Under the pieces are notes generated by a model. That model saw nothing but the letters and a program-made list of their open reading frames with translations. It did not search any database and had not been told where the DNA came from. Below are positions 1-6,269 of a stretch of 11,174 nucleotides of DNA, piece by piece (the first letter of the stretch is position 1; each line of letters opens with the position of its first letter). The translations under genes were made by a program, and so were the position numbers. The DNA is from Deltaproteobacteria bacterium (GTDB taxonomy: Bacteria; Myxococcota_A; Polyangia; Polyangiales; Houyiibacteriaceae): NCBI GenBank assembly GCA_027295555.1, contig JAPUKT010000004.1:1-11174 (forward strand), given 5' to 3'.

Positions 1-653
1 TGGCCGGTCTGGGCGGCTGCAAGGACGTAGCACTGCTGTTCGACCGCGCGAGCGCGAAGGAGCACGTGCCAGTGGTCTTTGCCCGTCGTAAGCGTAAAAG
101 CCGCCGGAACCGCCAAGGCAATGGCCCCTTCGTCGACGAGCCGCCGATAGAGCTCCGGAAAACGCAGGTCGTAGCAGACGCTCAAGCCGAGCGTGCCGAA
201 GGGCGCCTCTGCGACGACGATGTCGGCCCCGGGGTCGACCGTGTCGGACTCGAGGAGCTTGGTGCCGTCGGGAAGGTCGACATCGAAGAGGTGGATCTTG
301 CGATACACCGCTGCGGTCGAGCCATCGGCGCGCATGTACACGCACGCGTTGTGCACCTTGCCCGGCACGTCGCTCTTTTCCCAGAAGCCACCGTAGACGA
401 CGTCGACACCGGCGTCTTTCGCGACGCTGCGGCACGCGTCGAGGATGGGGCCGCCGTCATCGAACGACTCGGCGATCTCGAGCTTGCCCGCCTCGGGTCC
501 GAGGTACGCGAAGCACTCGGGCACTACCACCAGCTCGGCGCCCCGCTTCGCGGCATCGCGAACGAGCTCCCGTACGGTGCTCATGTTGGCGTCGACATCG
601 GCAGTGGAGGTCATTTGAATGACGCCGGCCATCGTTTGCTTCGACTGACTCAA
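1..653 (-). CDS. Carbon-nitrogen hydrolase, Nit family (partial, 3' end outside window)
   Basis: This is a nitrilase-superfamily amidase of the Nit1/Nit2 type, a cytoplasmic enzyme that hydrolyses small omega-amides; deaminated glutathione is the best-known substrate of close relatives. The 217 visible residues carry the Glu-Lys-Cys triad: E46 in VVVPECF, K119 in YRKIHLFD and C160 in LSVCYDLRFPELY. The segment GKDHWHVLLRARAVEQQCYV (191-210) is also typical of Nit proteins. Family members are about 270 residues, so roughly 50 C-terminal residues are missing. I chose the TTG at 653 because GGAGG lies 8 nt upstream and because TTG overlaps the rodA stop as TTGA. The internal ATG at 632 is the alternative, but it would leave a very short N-terminus before the first strand (AGVIQMTS). 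It is the last visible gene of the mre operon. Amidase chemistry is confident; the exact substrate (dGSH amidase or omega-amidase) is inference. Confidence 0.88.
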   Translation of the reverse strand, partial: MSQSKQTMAGVIQMTSTADVDANMSTVRELVRDAAKRGAELVVVPECFAYLGPEAGKLEIAESFDDGGPILDACRSVAKDAGVDVVYGGFWEKSDVPGKVHNACVYMRADGSTAAVYRKIHLFDVDLPDGTKLLESDTVDPGADIVVAEAPFGTLGLSVCYDLRFPELYRRLVDEGAIALAVPAAFTLTTGKDHWHVLLRARAVEQQCYVLAAAQTG

Positions 654-1759
654 TGTGAAAACCTCCGCATCGATACGTTCATCAGCAACCCGAGGCCGAG
701 CATGGTCGAGAGCAAGCTCGACCCTCCGTACGAAAACAGCGGAAGGGTCATCCCGACCACGGGAAGCAGCCCGGACACCATCCCAAGATTGACCACGGTT
801 TGCCAGAAGATCATGGCGCCCACGCCCACGGCGACAACTGCGCCAAAGCGATCTTTGGCCTGCGAGGCAATGCGGAGCGCCCAGAGGACCAGGAACATGT
901 ACAAGCTGATCAGCAAGACCGCCCCGACAAAGCCGTGCTCCTCCGCCCACACGGGAAACGGGAAATCGGTGTGCTGGTCGGGGAGGAATCGAAAGCGAGT
1001 TTGGGTGCCCTGGGTGAAGCCTTTCCCGGCCAGGCCACCGCTTCCGATCGCGACCAGCGACTGGTGGACGTGCCAGCCGGAATCCAGAAGGTCGGTCTGG
1101 ATTCCGCCCAAACGGTCCCAGAACGCGGTGATCCTCTCTTTCTGGTAGTCCTTGAGCAGGTAGAACCAAGTGACCGGGGCGGCGACGACGAAGGAGGCCA
1201 AGAGGGTGACCACCGAGCGAAGCTTGAGCTCGGTCAGCATCATCACGCTCGCAAAGATGAAAGCGAGCACCATGGTCGTGCCCAAATCGGGCTGAAGGAG
1301 AACGAGGGCCATCGGAAGGGCGAGGATCAGGCCCGGGATGATCAAGTCCGCGAGGGTGCGTCCGCCGGTCTTGGTGTCGTGGTGGAGGTACTTGGCGAGC
1401 GCGATGATGAGCCCGATCTTCATCAGCTCGCTCGGCTGGAGCGAAAAGCCCCCAAGGGCGATCCATCGGGTCGACCCCCGCACGCTCTTTCCGAGGACGA
1501 ACACCAACACGAGGGCGAGGATGCACGCACCGTAGATGACCCAGCCGTACCGTTCGAAGTATCGGTAGTCGATCGCGACGGTCACGCTGGCCACCCCGAA
1601 GCCCAGAATGAGCCAGTAGAGTTGCTGCACGTACGCATCGGAGGTCGTTCCACTGTCGGTAGCGCTGTACAAATTGAGAACGCCAAAAAGAGCGATGGTC
1701 GAGACCGCGATGAAGAGTGGCCAATCGAACTCGTCGCGGATGGTTCGGCCGATCGGCAT
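650..1759 (-). CDS. rodA: RodA, SEDS peptidoglycan glycosyltransferase
   Basis: Polytopic inner-membrane glycosyltransferase that polymerises lipid II in the elongasome together with PBP2. The 369 residues match the usual RodA length of about 370. Visible SEDS hallmarks are QPSELMKI with E111, LPDQHTDFPFPVWAEE with the catalytic-type Asp D265, and the C-terminal LPLFSYGGSSLL (339-350). Hydrophobic helices run throughout, starting around 14-31 and 45-63. The frame is open upstream to 1939, but the extra 60 residues are Arg-rich, lie inside mrdA and do not look like a membrane protein. I therefore use ATG 1759, giving MPIGRTIRDEFDWPLF. The start follows the mrdA stop by 2 nt (TAGCGATG), with GAGGAG 11 nt upstream inside mrdA. 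The stop overlaps the start of the Nit-family gene. Confidence 0.97.
   Translation of the reverse strand: MPIGRTIRDEFDWPLFIAVSTIALFGVLNLYSATDSGTTSDAYVQQLYWLILGFGVASVTVAIDYRYFERYGWVIYGACILALVLVFVLGKSVRGSTRWIALGGFSLQPSELMKIGLIIALAKYLHHDTKTGGRTLADLIIPGLILALPMALVLLQPDLGTTMVLAFIFASVMMLTELKLRSVVTLLASFVVAAPVTWFYLLKDYQKERITAFWDRLGGIQTDLLDSGWHVHQSLVAIGSGGLAGKGFTQGTQTRFRFLPDQHTDFPFPVWAEEHGFVGAVLLISLYMFLVLWALRIASQAKDRFGAVVAVGVGAMIFWQTVVNLGMVSGLLPVVGMTLPLFSYGGSSLLSTMLGLGLLMNVSMRRFSH
662..666 (-). promoter_or_regulatory. Ribosome binding site of the Nit-family gene
   Basis: GGAGG on the minus strand, 8 nt before the TTG codon at 653-651. It lies inside the last codons of rodA and decides the start in favour of TTG over the ATG at 632. 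The TTGA overlap with the rodA stop suggests translational coupling. Confidence 0.6.
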
Positions 1760-1761
1760 CG

Positions 1762-3627
1762 CTACTCGAACTCCTCGTTCTCGAGCTCGCTCAAGTATTC
1801 CTGCATCACCGTCGTGGCAATCGGCGCCGCGCTCGCGCCTCCCGACCCACCGTGCTCCACCAGCACGGCGAACGCCACCTGGGGATCGTCGGCAGGCGCA
1901 AAGCCGGCGAACCATCCATGGGAGCGGTCGAGGTACCATGCGCTCGACGACTCCGCCGACCTGCTCTTGCGGCTCACGACCTGTGCGGTGCCGGTCTTGC
2001 CCGCGACGAGCGGCCCCTCGGGTGTTCGGGCGCTGTAGGCCGTTCCTGACTCGTCATTGACGACATCGGTGAGCGCGCGGCGAAGCAGTTCCAGGTGCTC
2101 CGGTGAAACCCCCACTTCGCGCCTGACCCGAGGCTGGAAGGTCTCGGAGAGCGAGCCGTCGGGCGCTTTCACGTTCTGGACCACCTGCGGAACGTACAGT
2201 GTGCCGCCGTTGGCGATCGCCGCATACGCCATCGCCAACTGCAGCACGGTGACCCGGGTGTTGCCCTGTCCGATCGCCGTGTTGAGCGTATAGCCCGGCC
2301 GAAAGGCGCCGTAGTGCTCTTTGTACCAGTCGCGTGTCGCCAAAAAGCCCTTGGCCTCGCTGTTGACGCCGATTCCCGATCGTTCGGCGAACCCAAAGGC
2401 CTCCGCATAACGGTTGATGCGCTCGAGGCCGACTTCTTCGGCGAGCTCCCAGAAGTACACGTTGCAGGATTGGACAATCGACTCGTAGAGGTCGACCCAC
2501 TCGTGGCGGTGAGTGCAGCGAAACTTTTGCCTGCCGATCTTGATCGACCCCATGCACTCGACACGCTGCATCGGGTCGACGACCGAGTCTTCGAGAGCTG
2601 CTAGGGCGGTGATGATCTTGAAGGTGGAGCCCGGGAAATAGGTTTCGTAGATCGTCTTGTCGATGAGGGGCCGGAAGGGGTCAGCCGTGACCTCCTGGTA
2701 GCGCTTGATGCTGAGGCCGCTGCTCATTTCGTTCGGATCGTAGACCGGCTTCGAGTAGAGGGCGCGAACCGCGCCGGTGTGGATGTCGATGACCACGGCG
2801 GCGCCCGATGGATGCTGGCGAAATGCTCGATCGAAGGCTTTCATCAGCTGCATGTCGATGGTGAGCCGCAAGTCGTGGCCCGGGACGGGCTTCTTGAGCA
2901 TGTCGACTTCGAGTGAGTGGGGTCGCGTCCCTTCGAGCGCTCTTCCTCGTGCGTCGACGACCAAGCGACGAAAACCTCGCGCCCCCCGAAGCAAGTCCTC
3001 GTACCGACGCTCGAGCCCACTTCGGCCGATGCGGTCGCCGGATCGATAGATGCCAGGGTCGCTCGCATTTTGCAGGTCCGTCTCGTTCACCTCGTTCAGG
3101 TAACCGATGAGATGCGCGCCAAGCGTGGCATAGGGATAATCGCGAAGCGGGACGGTCACGATGTCGAGGGCCGGAAGCTCGGCAAGATGGGTCTCGAGGG
3201 CCGCCAACTGCTCACGCGAGATGTCGCTGTACAGCTCGAGTCGGCGGGTCTGGCGGTTTTCCGGGAGCTCCGCAAGCCGCGTCGAGAGCGAAGCCTTTTG
3301 CTCCTCAGAAAGCCCCATCAACGAGGCGATCCGGTCGACGTCTTCGGGGATGCGAAGAAGACGCGGCGTCGCATAGACGTCGTAGGACGGCCGGCTGGAG
3401 GCGACGACGCGACCTGCGACGTCGCGGATGACGCCGCGGGTAGCTGGAAGCTCGAGGGTCTTGGTGATGTTGTCTTGGGCGATCCCCGACCAGCGATCGC
3501 GTTGAAAGATCTGCACTTGGGCAATGCGGGTGATGAGCGCGCCGAACACGAGCACCACGAAAAGCGCCATCCACCGGTAACGCTTACGAAACTCGCCGAC
3601 CTCGCGACGCTGTGAGAGCGTGATCAT
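1762..3627 (-). CDS. mrdA: Penicillin-binding protein 2 (elongation-specific transpeptidase)
   Basis: Class B PBP that cross-links peptidoglycan in the periplasm as the partner of RodA. The 621 residues are close to E. coli PBP2 (633). Order of parts: short cytoplasmic N-terminus, one membrane anchor (about 19-38, WMALFVVLVFGALITRIAQV), pedestal/dimerisation region with the PATRGVIRDVAGRVVA motif at 61-76, then the transpeptidase domain from about 250. The catalytic motifs are complete: STFK with nucleophile S334 (FPGSTFKIITALAAL), SCN at 387-389 and KTG at 544-546 (VAGKTGTAQ). Cys and His residues between 358 and 388 sit near the place where E. coli PBP2 binds zinc. The ATG at 3627 overlaps the mreD stop as ATGA, so translation is probably coupled. 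The gene name is secure from motifs and operon order. Confidence 0.97.
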   Translation of the reverse strand: MITLSQRREVGEFRKRYRWMALFVVLVFGALITRIAQVQIFQRDRWSGIAQDNITKTLELPATRGVIRDVAGRVVASSRPSYDVYATPRLLRIPEDVDRIASLMGLSEEQKASLSTRLAELPENRQTRRLELYSDISREQLAALETHLAELPALDIVTVPLRDYPYATLGAHLIGYLNEVNETDLQNASDPGIYRSGDRIGRSGLERRYEDLLRGARGFRRLVVDARGRALEGTRPHSLEVDMLKKPVPGHDLRLTIDMQLMKAFDRAFRQHPSGAAVVIDIHTGAVRALYSKPVYDPNEMSSGLSIKRYQEVTADPFRPLIDKTIYETYFPGSTFKIITALAALEDSVVDPMQRVECMGSIKIGRQKFRCTHRHEWVDLYESIVQSCNVYFWELAEEVGLERINRYAEAFGFAERSGIGVNSEAKGFLATRDWYKEHYGAFRPGYTLNTAIGQGNTRVTVLQLAMAYAAIANGGTLYVPQVVQNVKAPDGSLSETFQPRVRREVGVSPEHLELLRRALTDVVNDESGTAYSARTPEGPLVAGKTGTAQVVSRKSRSAESSSAWYLDRSHGWFAGFAPADDPQVAFAVLVEHGGSGGASAAPIATTVMQEYLSELENEEFE

Positions 3628-4139
3628 GTCGGAGCCCGCGCAGATTCAGGGTCGACCCAGCGCACCAATACGAAGAGGAGTGGCGACACCAGCGCAGTGA
3701 CAAACGCGGATGCGAAGAGCGCGATGGCAAGCGCTCCGCCACCCCAGGCCATGCCGCCCGGCACGAAGGAGCGAATGATTTCGATCAGTCCGCCGATCAA
3801 GATCGTCAAACCAAAGCTGAGCCCCATCTCGAACAGGACCCCGCGAAACGACATGAGATACCCGACCAGCCACGAAGCCAAGTAGCCAACGACGAAGGCC
3901 AGGGTGTGAATCCCAAGGGGGTTCCCGGTGGAGAGATCGTAGAGATAACCGAGGGCAAAGGACGTGGCCGCGCCGCGAACGAGCCGCACCCCAGGGGCAG
4001 TGCCGAGAGCGAAGACCAACGGCAGCCCGAGGTATGGCGAGAACGGATAGGGAGAGAGAACCCTCGCGAAAGCCGACTGAATCAACAGCATCGCAAAAGC
4101 GATCAAGACGATGATGATGGTGCTCCTGATTCCTTGCAT
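3624..4139 (-). CDS. mreD: MreD, rod shape-determining membrane protein
   Basis: Small polytopic inner-membrane protein of the elongasome that modulates the MreC-PBP2 interaction. The 171 residues have about five hydrophobic segments (roughly 6-24, 37-48, 57-68, 77-97, 106-124 and 134-160, some probably paired). The family signature GYLYDLSTGNPLGIHTL is at 64-80. Sequence conservation in MreD is low, so the call rests on this motif, the hydrophobic pattern, the length (about 160-175 is usual) and the position between mreC and mrdA. The ATG at 4139 is 8 nt after the mreC stop, with GGGGCGGCG directly before it as a G-rich Shine-Dalgarno. The last four bases overlap the start of mrdA. Confidence 0.93.
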   Translation of the reverse strand: MQGIRSTIIIVLIAFAMLLIQSAFARVLSPYPFSPYLGLPLVFALGTAPGVRLVRGAATSFALGYLYDLSTGNPLGIHTLAFVVGYLASWLVGYLMSFRGVLFEMGLSFGLTILIGGLIEIIRSFVPGGMAWGGGALAIALFASAFVTALVSPLLFVLVRWVDPESARAPT

Positions 4140-4147
4140 CGCCGCCC

Positions 4148-4996
4148 CTACAATGCGTCCGCATCCTTGGGGCCCGAGGTCAGGATCAACACCTCGTCGA
4201 GCCTCGTGAAGTCGACGGACGGTGTCACCTCACCTTCCTGGTGGAGCCCGAATTCCTGGGCGTTGATCTTGCTCACATATCCAATGAGGATCGACGCGGG
4301 GAATTTCTTCCCGAGACCCGACGTGTAGACCTCATCGCCCACCGCAACCTCGTCGTCGGTACGGTCGAATTGAATGCGCCCGCGGTATCGGCTCCGCTCG
4401 CCGAGGCCCTCCAACCGCCCGCGTGCTCCCTTGTCGCCGACCATGACATCCACGCGGCTTTCCGGATCGATCGTGAGGAGCACATCGGCGAACCGACCGG
4501 AGACTCGGCGGATCTGTCCGACCAACCCCTCGTTCGACACGACCGGCATCCCCGCTTGGACGCCCGCGTGCTCACCTTGGTCGATCGCGAGCCTCACCAC
4601 CCGGAACGACGGAGAGATGTCTTTGGCGATGACCCGCGCGGTCACCGTCTCGGTCTGGAGACGCTCGCGCAAGCCGAGCAATGCCTCGAGCTGGTGAATG
4701 CGTTGGGCATCGGCTCGAAGCGACCGCATCTCCGCGCGGACCCGATCGTTTTCCGCGCGGAGGTGGTCGTTGTCGCGCTTCACGTCGACGAGATAGACGT
4801 AGTCCTCGATGATGCTCGTCGCCCCGTCCGCCGCCCACTCGGCGACGTATTGAATGGGGCCGCTCACCTGCAAGATGCCGTGGTCGAGTCGGGAGAGCTT
4901 GGAGGGGTCTTTGAGGTGTGCGCGGAGAAAGAGGAGCGGGACGATCAGCAGGGCGATCACGATCGCGGCGTCTCGAAATGTCTGAAAGTAGTTCAT
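4148..4996 (-). CDS. mreC: MreC, rod shape-determining periplasmic scaffold
   Basis: Bitopic elongasome protein that links MreB inside the cell to PBP2 in the periplasm. Its 282 residues contain one membrane anchor at about 9-26 (DAAIVIALLIVPLLFLRA). A charged heptad-like coiled coil follows at about 64-113, rich in Asp, Glu, Arg and Leu and ending in LEALLGLRERL. The two-lobed beta domain runs from about 117 to 275, with the family motifs NEGLVGQIRRVS (155-166) and YTSGLGKKFPASILIGYVSKI within 224-244. There is no proline-rich C-terminal tail of the kind seen in some MreC proteins. ATG 4996 lies 15 nt after the mreB stop. No strong Shine-Dalgarno is visible in that gap, which contains CGCG-AGAA-CGCG and might fold into a small hairpin. 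Confidence 0.95.
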   Translation of the reverse strand: MNYFQTFRDAAIVIALLIVPLLFLRAHLKDPSKLSRLDHGILQVSGPIQYVAEWAADGATSIIEDYVYLVDVKRDNDHLRAENDRVRAEMRSLRADAQRIHQLEALLGLRERLQTETVTARVIAKDISPSFRVVRLAIDQGEHAGVQAGMPVVSNEGLVGQIRRVSGRFADVLLTIDPESRVDVMVGDKGARGRLEGLGERSRYRGRIQFDRTDDEVAVGDEVYTSGLGKKFPASILIGYVSKINAQEFGLHQEGEVTPSVDFTRLDEVLILTSGPKDADAL

Positions 4997-5011
4997 CGCC
5001 GCGTTCTCGCG

Positions 5012-6049
5012 CTACGCGATCGTCACCTCGCGCAATAGGTCCAAGTGGTCGAGCGCCTTGCCCGAGCCGAGGACGACCGCAGACACCGGATCGTCCGAAA
5101 CCATCACGGGGAGCCCGGTCTCCTCGCGAAGCAACACGTCGATATTCTTCAGTAAAGCGCCACCTCCGGTGAGCACGATGCCCTTGTCGACGATGTCGGC
5201 TGAGAGCTCCGGAGGTGTGCGTTCGAGCGCCATCATGACGGCCTCGGTGATCGCGTTGATCGGCTCGGTGAGCGCATCGCGAATCTCGTCGGCGTTGACG
5301 ACCACTGTCTTCGGCACACCCGCAATCATGTCGCGACCCTTCACCTCGAGCGTCGCGGCTTCACCGTCTGGATGCGCGTTACCGATGCTGCACTTGACGT
5401 GCTCCGCGGTTTGCTCACCAATCAGCAGATTGTACTTGCGTTTGAGGTACGCGATGATCGCTTGGTCCATCTTGTCGCCGCCCACGCGCACCGACTGGGA
5501 GTAGACGATCCCTGCAAGCGAGATGACGGCGACCTCGGTGGTGCCGCCGCCGATGTCGACGACCATGTTGCCGCTTGGCTCGGTAATCGGAAGGCCAGCA
5601 CCGATCGCGGCTGCCATCGGCTCCTCGATCAAGTATACCTCGCGGGCGCCCGCCCCTTCCGCGCTTTCTTTCACAGCGCGCTTCTCGACCTCGGTGATCC
5701 CGAACGGGACACAGATGATGATCCGCGGCTTCACCAGCGTGCGGCGATCTTGATGCGCGCGGGTGATGAAGTAGCGCAGCATCGCTTCGGTGATGTCGAA
5801 GTCGGCAATGACCCCGTCGCGAAGCGGTCGCACCGCCCGGATCGAGCCAGGCGTGCGACCGAGCATCTCCTTGGCCTCTTTGCCGACGGCCAACACGCGC
5901 TTACCACCGCGCGGGTCCGCTTGGACGGCGACGACCGACGGCTCGCAGGACACGATCCCGCGTCCCTTCACGTAGATCAGGGTCGTCGCGGTACCCAAAT
6001 CGATGGCGAGGTCGTTTGAAAAGAAGCCGTAGAACCAGTCGGAAATCAT
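5012..6049 (-). CDS. mreB: MreB, bacterial actin of the elongasome
   Basis: Actin-like ATPase that forms membrane-bound filaments directing side-wall synthesis. The 345 residues match the family length. It has the phosphate-1 loop DLGTATT (17-23), IEEPMAAAIGAGLP around 141-153, phosphate-2 VVDIGGGTTEVAV (163-175) and the adenosine motif LTGGGALLKN (293-302). The N-terminal MISDWFYGFF is probably the amphipathic membrane-binding segment. The frame stays open upstream to a TTG at 6145, but those 32 residues are unlike any MreB, so I use ATG 6049. No Shine-Dalgarno lies within 12 nt of this ATG. A small ORF with a good one ends 16 nt upstream. Some positions usually conserved differ: T22 where Asn is normal, C35 in place of the Asn of NEPS, and F116 in VPFGITEVE. 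It is the first gene of the operon. Confidence 0.98.
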   Translation of the reverse strand: MISDWFYGFFSNDLAIDLGTATTLIYVKGRGIVSCEPSVVAVQADPRGGKRVLAVGKEAKEMLGRTPGSIRAVRPLRDGVIADFDITEAMLRYFITRAHQDRRTLVKPRIIICVPFGITEVEKRAVKESAEGAGAREVYLIEEPMAAAIGAGLPITEPSGNMVVDIGGGTTEVAVISLAGIVYSQSVRVGGDKMDQAIIAYLKRKYNLLIGEQTAEHVKCSIGNAHPDGEAATLEVKGRDMIAGVPKTVVVNADEIRDALTEPINAITEAVMMALERTPPELSADIVDKGIVLTGGGALLKNIDVLLREETGLPVMVSDDPVSAVVLGSGKALDHLDLLREVTIA

Positions 6050-6065
6050 AGGTATCTGATGGGCC

Positions 6066-6119
6066 CTAGAAGAGAATTCCCCACCATTTCCAAGGGCTTC
6101 CGGTCCAGGCGGGTAGCAT
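6066..6119 (-). CDS. Possible 17-residue Trp-rich leader peptide upstream of mreB
   Basis: A short frame reads MLPAWTGSPWKWWGILF and stops at TAG. It has the best Shine-Dalgarno of the intergenic region, AAAAGGAG with AGGAG at 6131-6127, 7 nt before its ATG. Four of 17 residues are Trp. It ends 16 nt before the mreB start, which has no clear ribosome site of its own, so it could feed ribosomes to mreB or act as a sensor leader. I do not recognise it as a known leader peptide. The same bases can be read as a poor promoter (TTGAAA at 6145-6140, 17 nt, TACATG), in which case it would not be translated as such. Chance occurrence is quite possible. Confidence 0.3.
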   Translation of the reverse strand: MLPAWTGSPWKWWGILF

Positions 6120-6146
6120 GTATCAGCTCCTTTTGGGCGTTTCAAG

Positions 6147-6166
6147 CACGGCCGTGATGGCTAGCC
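6147..6166. repeat. Two adjacent palindromes upstream of mreB
   Basis: CACGGCCGTG (6147-6156, perfect 10-bp palindrome) is followed after 2 nt by GGCTAGCC (6159-6166, perfect 8-bp palindrome). They lie 98-117 bp upstream of the mreB ATG and about 104-123 bp upstream of the sigma gene start. They could be operator half-sites for a dimeric regulator. In GC-rich DNA short GC palindromes also arise by chance. Confidence 0.45.
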
Positions 6167-6178
6167 GACAAGCCTCCC

Positions 6179-6195
6179 ACAGCGCCCTACAGCGC
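6179..6195. repeat. Short direct repeat, period 10 bp
   Basis: ACAGCGC occurs at 6179-6185 and again at 6189-6195, one helical turn apart, in the non-coding region between mreB and the sigma gene. Same-face spacing is compatible with tandem binding of a regulator, but seven bases is short. Confidence 0.3.
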
Positions 6196-6225
6196 ATTGT
6201 CGCCCACCGATTTGGGTATGAGCCA

Positions 6226-6254
6226 GGAATGTGAGTAACCTTTAGGGGTCCTGA
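6226..6254 (+). promoter_or_regulatory. Candidate ECF-type promoter for the sigma factor gene
   Basis: GGAATG (6226-6231), a 16-nt spacer and GTCCTGA (6248-6254) resemble the GGAAC / 16 nt / TCTGA layout of many ECF-dependent promoters. This would allow autoregulation. Transcription would start near 6260, leaving only about 10 nt before the TTG start at 6270 and excluding the upstream ATG at 6259. It is a weak match found by eye. Confidence 0.22.
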
Positions 6255-6269
6255 ACAAATGGGGGCCTT

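Larger units (their letters stand above)
6050..6269. promoter_or_regulatory. Divergent intergenic region between mreB and the ECF sigma gene
   Basis: These 220 bp must hold the control signals of both the mre operon (leftward) and the sigma factor gene (rightward). Visible contents are a small leader ORF with ribosome site, two adjacent palindromes at 6147-6166, a 7-bp direct repeat (ACAGCGC at 6179 and 6189, period 10) and a weak ECF-type promoter candidate at 6226-6254. I see no convincing sigma-70 promoter in either direction and no terminator. Confidence 0.6.

Noticed and set aside
1760..1939. 60-residue N-terminal extension of RodA
   Set aside because: Arg-rich, lies inside mrdA, and the ATG at 1759 gives a standard RodA N-terminus and length.
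800..2038. 412-residue plus-strand open frame opposite rodA and mrdA
   Set aside because: Antisense shadow of two certain membrane/wall genes in GC-rich DNA; the translation is rich in charged residues and Gly with no recognisable domain.
2917..3615. 232-residue plus-strand open frame opposite mrdA
   Set aside because: Antisense shadow of PBP2 coding sequence; no motif.
4997..5011. CGCG-AGAA-CGCG hairpin between mreB and mreC as a terminator
   Set aside because: Only a 4-bp stem, no T-run, and it sits between two co-transcribed genes 15 nt apart.
4241..5038. 265-residue plus-strand open frame opposite mreC
   Set aside because: Antisense shadow; its His/Asp/Arg-rich composition reflects the complementary codons of mreC.
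5372..6019. 215-residue plus-strand open frame opposite mreB
   Set aside because: Antisense shadow of a certain gene; no motif.
6050..6145. 32-residue N-terminal extension of MreB from TTG 6145
   Set aside because: No resemblance to MreB N-termini; MISDWFYGFFSNDLAIDLGT from 6049 is a normal MreB start.
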